The position numbers and the translations under genes were made by a program. The notes under the pieces are model-generated. The model was not told where the DNA came from. It ran no database searches and was given only the letters and a program-made list of their open reading frames with translations. 64,000 bases of DNA, from assembly GCF_019279795.1 (NCBI RefSeq), contig NC_056738.1:405780745-405844744 (forward strand). Direction: 5' to 3'. Shown in pieces: positions 57,404 through 64,000 of this stretch. This DNA is from Protopterus annectens. Lineage: Eukaryota; Chordata; Ceratodontiformes; Protopteridae. How positions within the stretch are numbered: position 1 is the first letter of the stretch; each line of letters opens with the position of its first letter.

Positions 57404-59282
57404 TTACTATGCACTCCGAATTAAAACATTTAAAACAAAATGGTTCTATTGGCAGTACTTTGTTTACAGGTACTGACACATACTTGGATGAAGGCTTGTT
57501 ATCAGTCTTTAGAGCTGTCAAGTCAGCTTTAAAAGCTGTAATTTGACTTAATAAGTGTTCCACTAAACAAAATGATTATGTTGAAGGCTTAGGTCACACT
57601 GAAACAGCCACTTTCTTAATTGGCTAGGAGTTACCCATTTAAATTTAACTAGAATTTTCAAAATGTTATTTATATTGTTCACATAACTTTGTAACCACAG
57701 TCTCAAAATATGAATGCAAATTAGCCATTTTAATCTTACTGGTATGTCTGTACAGACTTTCCAGTTATGATACTTAAGGGCCTGTGCTTCAGAAGAGACA
57801 TGCATCCTAGGCAAAGTTTCTTTACCTTTATGTAGTCATGTACATCACTGTTGCAAAGATCCATATGGGGGGGGGGTCTCCAGTCAGATACAATGACAAC
57901 ATTCTTGCCCATTCAGATTTGATACCAGCTTTTCCTAGTCACACACCTTTAAAAAGCCAAAATATAAGCCTTCACCTTGACTTCTGCTCTCATCATCTTT
58001 AGAAGCACACTGGGTTTCTGGTACCAAATGTGGTGCAGGATTGCATCAACATGCTAATTATCAGCTGCTGCAGACTGTATAGCTGTTGGTCAGTTCTTTC
58101 CCGCATAAAAATTATATATTCGTCAGTAGCTTTGATAGCTTGTGCCATGGCTCAATTATTTTTTTTTCTATTTTGGATTTCAGCCAAGGTGGTAGAATTA
58201 TACAGATATTTCAGTCATAGCAGCTGCAGCACATACAGATTTGAAGTCAGTCTTTATCAACATATTTTTACCCTGCCACAAGAATTCTTTTGGCTACTAC
58301 AAATCATAGTCTTGACACAAGTGTGTTTTCTTAGTCTTTTACTGGCAACCTTTCTTCTTGCCATGACAGCACCTCCCCATATTTACACAAGGTTGCAATA
58401 CAACTTGTTTATATACAGAGACCAGACAAGAGGAGAAAACAATAATAAATATAGGTCTAATTCTTCATAGTTAGTAGTCTCTTCATTAATCAGTAACCCC
58501 TTCATGTGGAAGGGTATTACTAAAATGTAATGCAGTCAATCAAGTGTCTTTTACAGACTGTAGTTAGTAAAAGAAAGTATCTTCTGTTCTCTGACCCACC
58601 AATGTTACAAGTGCAGATAAGTATTATCAATAAAGCAATCAGTGGAGCCATTTCTGAAGGGTAATACTCATTTTTTTTAACGATCAACAGAAGAGAAGCA
58701 ATTTCCTATGTATTTATTTGGAATGGGGAGAAAACAAAACAACACAGAGTTCTTTATTCACTGATAAATTTGCTTTAAGGCTCCACTTTGGGTCACAATA
58801 CCATTCAAAAGTACAAAACACTACCTAGAGGAAATTTATAAGATGCAGAGGATAACAGTTTAGCAACTTTTCCCACTTAGAAGCAATAGCACACAAGCAC
58901 ATTGCAGGAGATTATATGCAGTCCATCTATGACAACAGTAATATCAGGCTTATTTCTCTAGGCTGGCATGCTCTTTCATCAGTATATCCAGGATTAAGTG
59001 GCCGAGTGGCTTTCTTCCTGATCCCAGAGCACTACTTCTGACTTTTGCAGATACCACAACCTCTCAACTGCCCATAATTGTGCAGAATGTCCAGATTTTT
59101 GCATCATATTTTTGTTATATTCCCCTTAAATTTGTTTTTTTTTTCTGGAAAATCACTGAGGACTAAAGTCCTTAATGAAAGACAGTTGAGCTCCAGACTT
59201 AATATCCTTCAGATAATTCATGTTAATGCAAACTCTGTTTTAACAACTTTCTAAGAGCAACGTTTAAAATCTGTCACTGATT
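57404..59282. other. Non-coding stretch, nothing recognised
   Basis: About 1.9 kb without a supported gene. The 146-codon frame at 58030-58470 is rich in hydrophobic residues but has no motif or coding-like context. Confidence 0.45.
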
Positions 59283-59402
59283 CTGGACCTTTGGTCCTCT
59301 CCCCATTATATTTGGCATTGTCCAGAACTGATTTTGGGCCGTTGTATCCCCTCCATTATTTTTGGCTTTATCCAGAACTGATTTTGGGCCTTTGCACCCC
59401 CT
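59283..59402. repeat. 50-bp tandem repeat, about 2.4 units
   Basis: TCCAGAACTGATTTTGGGCC recurs at 59321-59340 and 59371-59390 with matching flanks (TTTGGC before, CCCCTC after); a third, partial unit lies at 59283-59310. Confidence 0.85.
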
Positions 59403-62082
59403 CTCTCATGTTAAGATGTTGAAAGGTATGGTAGTTACAAGTCTCCAACCAGATGTGCATTGCTGAGACTCCTCCAGTCCATTCCACAGGAATCTGCAAT
59501 CTAATTCACTGCTCTCCTAACACTTTAATATTCAGCTCACAGCAGGCTGCTGCCGCTGCTCCCAATTAGTTGCCTAAAAGAGCTGAGTCATTGTGAGCTA
59601 GGAAATAATCTGCATTTCCCCTCAGTAACCTCTCCCCTCTTCTTATGTAAACAGCAGATATCATCCAAATTTACTGTCCAGGCACAGTCACTATATCACA
59701 GTATATATTAGTGGTTTTCTGTTTGAAATACTGATGCATTCAACAGTTACTTCAGTTTTATGTCCATCTGTCAAAAGTGTAAGTGAGCTTCCTGGTGTCA
59801 CTGTAATACAGCAGACAAGCAAATGAGTAACAATATCAGCACAGAAGGAGAACATTGTTTTTACAGAATTAAGCAGCACAGGGGAAGCAACAGACTGTGG
59901 CAGGTGTATGTGGGAGAAGACTAGAATGGATGATATTCAGTTTTTTGTAATACAGTAATTAAAACTGAAAGGTAGTTTCAAAACGAGATACAATATACTA
60001 GTACCATGGGAAACTGCATCTGTCACCTGCGAGGTGCAATGACACTGAGGTATAAATATACATTTCATTTCCAACAAGACACCAAGATACCTGTATTCAT
60101 TTAATTAATCACCCTTTCCCACCTTTATGTGTATGAAATAGGAGTGATTTACCAGTATCATCATCATCATGAGGGCCGAATGATGCTCGCAAAGATGCCC
60201 TGCATCATACAGGAAGGCCGCTTCATTAAGGTCAGTGTCACTATCATGACCATATTGATCTTCAAATACACATTCGGCTTTATTAGGCAGAATAACCCAT
60301 CGTGCCGCTCATAGCCCTAGACACAGATAACTAAAGCAGTTAAAGGAAATGTAACACAGCTGAAATGTACGTCTGTGAATCAGGTATGGACTTAAGAGAT
60401 GAAAGACCCTTACTACCATTCTGTTTCTGATGTCACAACACATCCACTAAGCAACGTCCAGATTTAGAAGTGAAAATAAAACGGGAAGAGGGTCAAAGCA
60501 ATCAATGGAAACATGGCTTCTAGAAGGGAATTTTTTTTTTTTTTTAAGTAAAGACAGTTGCAGGCCCAGGACTGCAGGATTAGAATACTCAGGCATGGTT
60601 ATAACCACAATAAACTGTTAAAGAGATTGTCTGATCAGATGACTGATGATGATAAATGTATCACCTCTGTTGTCTTGAGTTTCATGCAAAGTGTATAAGG
60701 TAACTGAGTGCAATATAATTAATGCTACTTTGACTGCGGAGCTGGTGCTGAGAAATCAGCAGTAGTTTAATTTGGTGTTGTCTGACAGTTTCCCCTTCTC
60801 TAAAAATTATGCAGTGAGGTCTGTAAAATCAAAAAATAATGCGAAAGCATTCATTGTTAATTATGTTTACAACTCATACAAAAGCATTAATATTAGTAGT
60901 GTGTCCTCCCTGCTTTACTGATTTTTACATTTTAAATGTTAGCATTAAAAAGTAATCGAAGTATAACCTCTGAGTTTTTTCTTACATCTGTAATATCTGG
61001 AAGTAGAATTATATAATTCTCCACAGAGAACATATTTATGGAAAAATTTAATTTCTGAGTGAAGAATCACAATATGCTTCTTAATCAGTAACTGAAAAGC
61101 AACATCTCTCACAGAAAATGTAATCATTGAGTAGTCTGTTTAAAACCATGCAGAATTCTGCATTAACATGCCATTTACAAAGTAGCTACTCTGCGTTATA
61201 CCCACTTACATTATATAAACAAACCCTGTCTTTACATTACAGTCAGCACAATGACAGGAGGAACGAGTAAATTGGATGAATACATACTGGATACGTATTA
61301 CCACATCATTCACAGAGTTCTAAGAAAAATGAAGTCAAAAAGGAGTTCAACACATATTGCAGGTATCATGAAGGTTTAACCAGTCTTACCATTATATTGC
61401 AAGACACAGGGATATTATGCAACTTAAGCAATGCCTGTCACAGATATGTAGCAGGGAGCAAGAGGAGCTCTGTGCAAAGTCATCAATATAACAATAACCT
61501 GGGTCTCGTTTTAGTTCATATGCATATTACAATCAAGGTTAGGATTTTGCTAATGCCTACATATTTGTATTATACCTTGAATTACAGTGCCTTCTGCATA
61601 TGTCTTTGCAATCGCCTCCCAAATATTGTAGACTGCAAGTGATTCTCCAGTTTAATGCTGTATTATGTTCTGCATTCTAGGCTGTACCTAATAAGAGTTT
61701 GTATGGCATATATTGTCTAAGAAGCCTGGCTGGGGCTATGGTTATTGCACTGCATGGGATGTAGGAGTTAGAAGAAATGTGGTAGGTGGGGAGTTTAGTT
61801 TTAGAGAGAGGAAAGGGGAAAATGAGTATTTAAACATTGGGGAGTGTTGGGATTATCCTATTTAATGCAGGCATTTTGTCACAAAATTTCTTGCCAACAT
61901 CCAGGTGACTGTTAAGCAAGCCAGGTTTTGCTGGTCTACAGCTTGGTTGCTTGAGGTAAGTATTTTCCATTGTTATGAGGAGGTTGGCAGTAGGTGAGTT
62001 CCTCTGACCGATATGTAGCATGATGATGAGCAGGACACAGGGAGTAAGAGGAAAGCTAGTTAGCTAGGGCATGGCAACAGTT
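59403..62082. other. Non-coding stretch, nothing recognised
   Basis: About 2.7 kb without a supported gene. It includes an ATC triplet run at about 60156-60171 and a T-run at 60531-60545. Confidence 0.45.
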
Positions 62083-62085
62083 TAT

Positions 62086-62149
<64 letters not shown>
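62083..62149. repeat. TA microsatellite, left flank of the palindrome block
   Basis: A TATC-interrupted start passes into about 22 uninterrupted TA units that end directly at the palindromic element. Confidence 0.95.
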
Positions 62150-62151
<2 letters not shown>

Positions 62152-62711
62152 ATTCCTATTACAAGAACGAACGTTCACTACTTCGAACTTGTAATAGGAA
62201 GCCTCACTTCTGCGAAAGTTCACTTTAACGAAAGTGAACTTTTGCGTAACTGCACTTTACCAAAAACACTGCAGCACAGTGGAGGACATAAAAAACAAGC
62301 TATGTCCTCCACTATGGTGTGATAGTCACAGACCTTAGGGTTAGGGCACAGGTTAGGGTAAGAGGATAGTTAGTAAAGCTATTCCCTTACCCTAACCTAT
62401 GCCCTAACCCTAAGGTTTGTGACTATCGCACCATGGTGGACGACATTGCTATGTCCCTCACTGCGCTGCAGTCATCATGGACCTTGGGGTTAGGTCACGG
62501 TCCTGGTAAGGGGATAGCCCGTAGGGCTATCCCCTTACTATAACTCGTGCCCTAACCCTAAGGTCCGTGAGTACTGCACGGAAGTTCAGTACAACACCTG
62601 TTCATTGTACTGAACTTCGTATAAGTGCACTTTCGATTAAGTGCACTTTTGCTGCAGTGAGCATTCCATGCACTATTTCAAATTAGTGAAAATTCAATCT
62701 AGTGTATGGAA

Positions 62712-62715
<4 letters not shown>
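62150..62715. mobile_element. Palindromic element made of consecutive hairpins, family unknown
   Basis: A 565-bp block between two TA arrays, almost wholly made of inverted repeats. Hairpin arms: 62153-62165/62188-62200; 62215-62226/62231-62242; 62278-62290/62301-62313; 62304-62369/62379-62444 (66 bp, about 89% paired, 9-base loop); 62471-62520/62524-62573; 62581-62594/62605-62618; two AAGTGCACTT palindromes at 62623 and 62639; and 62664-62675/62700-62711. The two outer parts (62201-62250 and 62619-62663) are also inverted copies of each other. No open frame of note. It is best explained as a non-autonomous foldback or MITE-like element inserted at TA, but I cannot name a family. Confidence 0.75.

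Positions 62716-62766
<51 letters not shown>
62716..62766. repeat. TA microsatellite, right flank of the palindrome block
   Basis: About 25 uninterrupted AT units begin directly after the last hairpin. Confidence 0.95.
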
Positions 62767-62769
<3 letters not shown>

Positions 62770-64000
62770 AAATAAATGGAGAGCAAGGGAATTTGTGGGC
62801 ATATTTCATAAGTGAGAGGGTGAGATGAGTGGGAGAAAGGTACTCTGAGCAGTTAAGGTAATTGGTGGCACCTGCAACTTCTGTCAGCAGAGGTTTGTGG
62901 CCCTCTAGCTGTTAAACAGCAATTTGGTACACGTAACAAAGGGCAAGTGGAATGAAGATTGGTAGAGTATGTCAGTGGAACTGGGATGAGTTCAGGAAAG
63001 GTGCAGTTCTCTACTTGTGGAGTAGAAATATTACAAATAATAATATTAAATAAGAGTAGAGTAGGCAATACAATTTTATGTGTTTAGCCACAGTCACTAA
63101 TGAAGAAATTTAAGGCACCACTAGTATTTGCCTGGAGTTTATACATCCTGGGTTCATTGCTTAGGGGTGAACAGTCATCTGTTGATTGCGACAACGGATC
63201 TCTCACTTTAGGTTTTTACTTCACTGGGGGTAGCAGTGCTGTGAGGGGGCCTGGCAATGGCCCAGCACCATGTTGTCAACAGTTTGATGCTGTAGGCATG
63301 GCTGGAGCCACGTGTATAATGTCACTATGTGGCACAGGTGAATCCATGAGAGTTCACTCATGGGGATAGCATGATCACATGGCAGGCAACACTGCAGAGG
63401 CATATTTTAATACAGAGAAGTGAAGAAAGGGTGCTATACGTATTTTTAGTACTGGATGCTTCTTTATAAGTCACAGAGCTGGATTTGTGTATTTAGTAGT
63501 GAAAATCATGCCACTTCATAGTGGACCTGACAAGTCATAGCTATTATCTTCAGTCAAGCAGGTGCAATGTGCAAGTTATGATGATTCTGGGAGTTGTTGC
63601 GAATGGGGGTGGGGGTGGATGGTTGTGTCAAGTAGCCTGCCCTTGTTTTGAACATAATATCATGGCATAGAGACTGTGGTGAAAAGTTGGGGGGAATGTG
63701 TACAATTTTGGGGAAAGCTAGAAATTGTGATCATATGGTGTACCAAAAGAATAGGTCTGGAGTAGTGGGTTGTTTGAATTGCTGCCTCTACTGATTTTTC
63801 TTTTTTAGGAAGAGAGAGATAAGAGAGAATTGGGGGGATGTTATACTGAGATGCTGCACTATCATTGGGAAACTATTTGTTACAAATTCTGCTTTTCTAG
63901 AATGAGGGAAAAAATGACAGGGAGAATTTGGTAACTGTGCTTATTAATCATGGAAGTTGGTGGAATAGGGAGTAGTGATCACCCTTACATGGGTCAGGCA
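62767..64000. other. Non-coding stretch, nothing recognised
   Basis: G-rich low-complexity patches (for example near 63605-63617) and short open frames only. Confidence 0.45.

Noticed and set aside
58030-58470. 146-codon hydrophobic frame as a membrane protein
   Set aside because: No recognisable domain, no conserved start context, surrounded by non-coding AT-rich DNA; likely chance.
60129-60314. 61-codon frame in a slightly GC-richer patch
   Set aside because: Contains a CAT triplet run and no motif; no splice or promoter evidence.

Overview
This is a stretch of a large, repeat-rich vertebrate genome. Tyrosine-recombinase DIRS-like elements, CR1- and L2-type LINEs, Penelope-like elements, an RTE fragment, tRNA-derived SINEs and a gamma-type endogenous retrovirus occur together. 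That mix is typical of amphibians (caecilian or salamander) or lungfish, but the species cannot be fixed from the window alone. I found no host protein-coding exon, rRNA or functional tRNA gene that I can defend. Almost every meaningful open reading frame belongs to a mobile element, and most are broken.

Layout. 1-7529: non-coding, with a short inverted repeat, a TA/CA microsatellite, one SINE with an 18-bp target duplication and an old RTE-type LINE remnant. 7530-11310: nearly full-length CR1-like LINE on the minus strand (ORF1 with a GDSIVR esterase-type motif, then endonuclease and reverse transcriptase). 11870-19705: a CR1-like LINE on the plus strand split by a complete DIRS-like element (14048-19524, minus strand). 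20280-23040: a third CR1-like LINE, minus strand, 5'-truncated. 23041-31156: mostly unassigned sequence with two LINE tails, a 13-unit 45-bp minisatellite, a second SINE and a weak LINE endonuclease scrap. 31157-39450: an L2-like LINE on the minus strand split by a second complete DIRS-like element (32267-37726). 40011-48926: a complete minus-strand provirus with two LTRs, primer site, polypurine tract, gag, protease, reverse transcriptase, RNase H, integrase and env, flanked by a 5-bp duplication. 49900-51545 and 52790-56700: two Penelope-like elements, plus and minus strand. 57145-57403: a third SINE. 62083-62766: a run of nested palindromes lodged between two long TA arrays.

How the parts relate. 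The two DIRS copies have the same architecture: inverted terminal repeats, and an internal complementary region that joins the complements of both outer ends. They lie inside two different LINEs, so the LINEs are older at these sites. The two DIRS copies carry different lesions, as expected of independent descendants of an active parent. The provirus looks fairly young from its LTRs (about 2% different by eye) yet has substitutions at several catalytic residues. The most unusual structure is the palindrome block at 62150-62715, which I could not assign to a known family.
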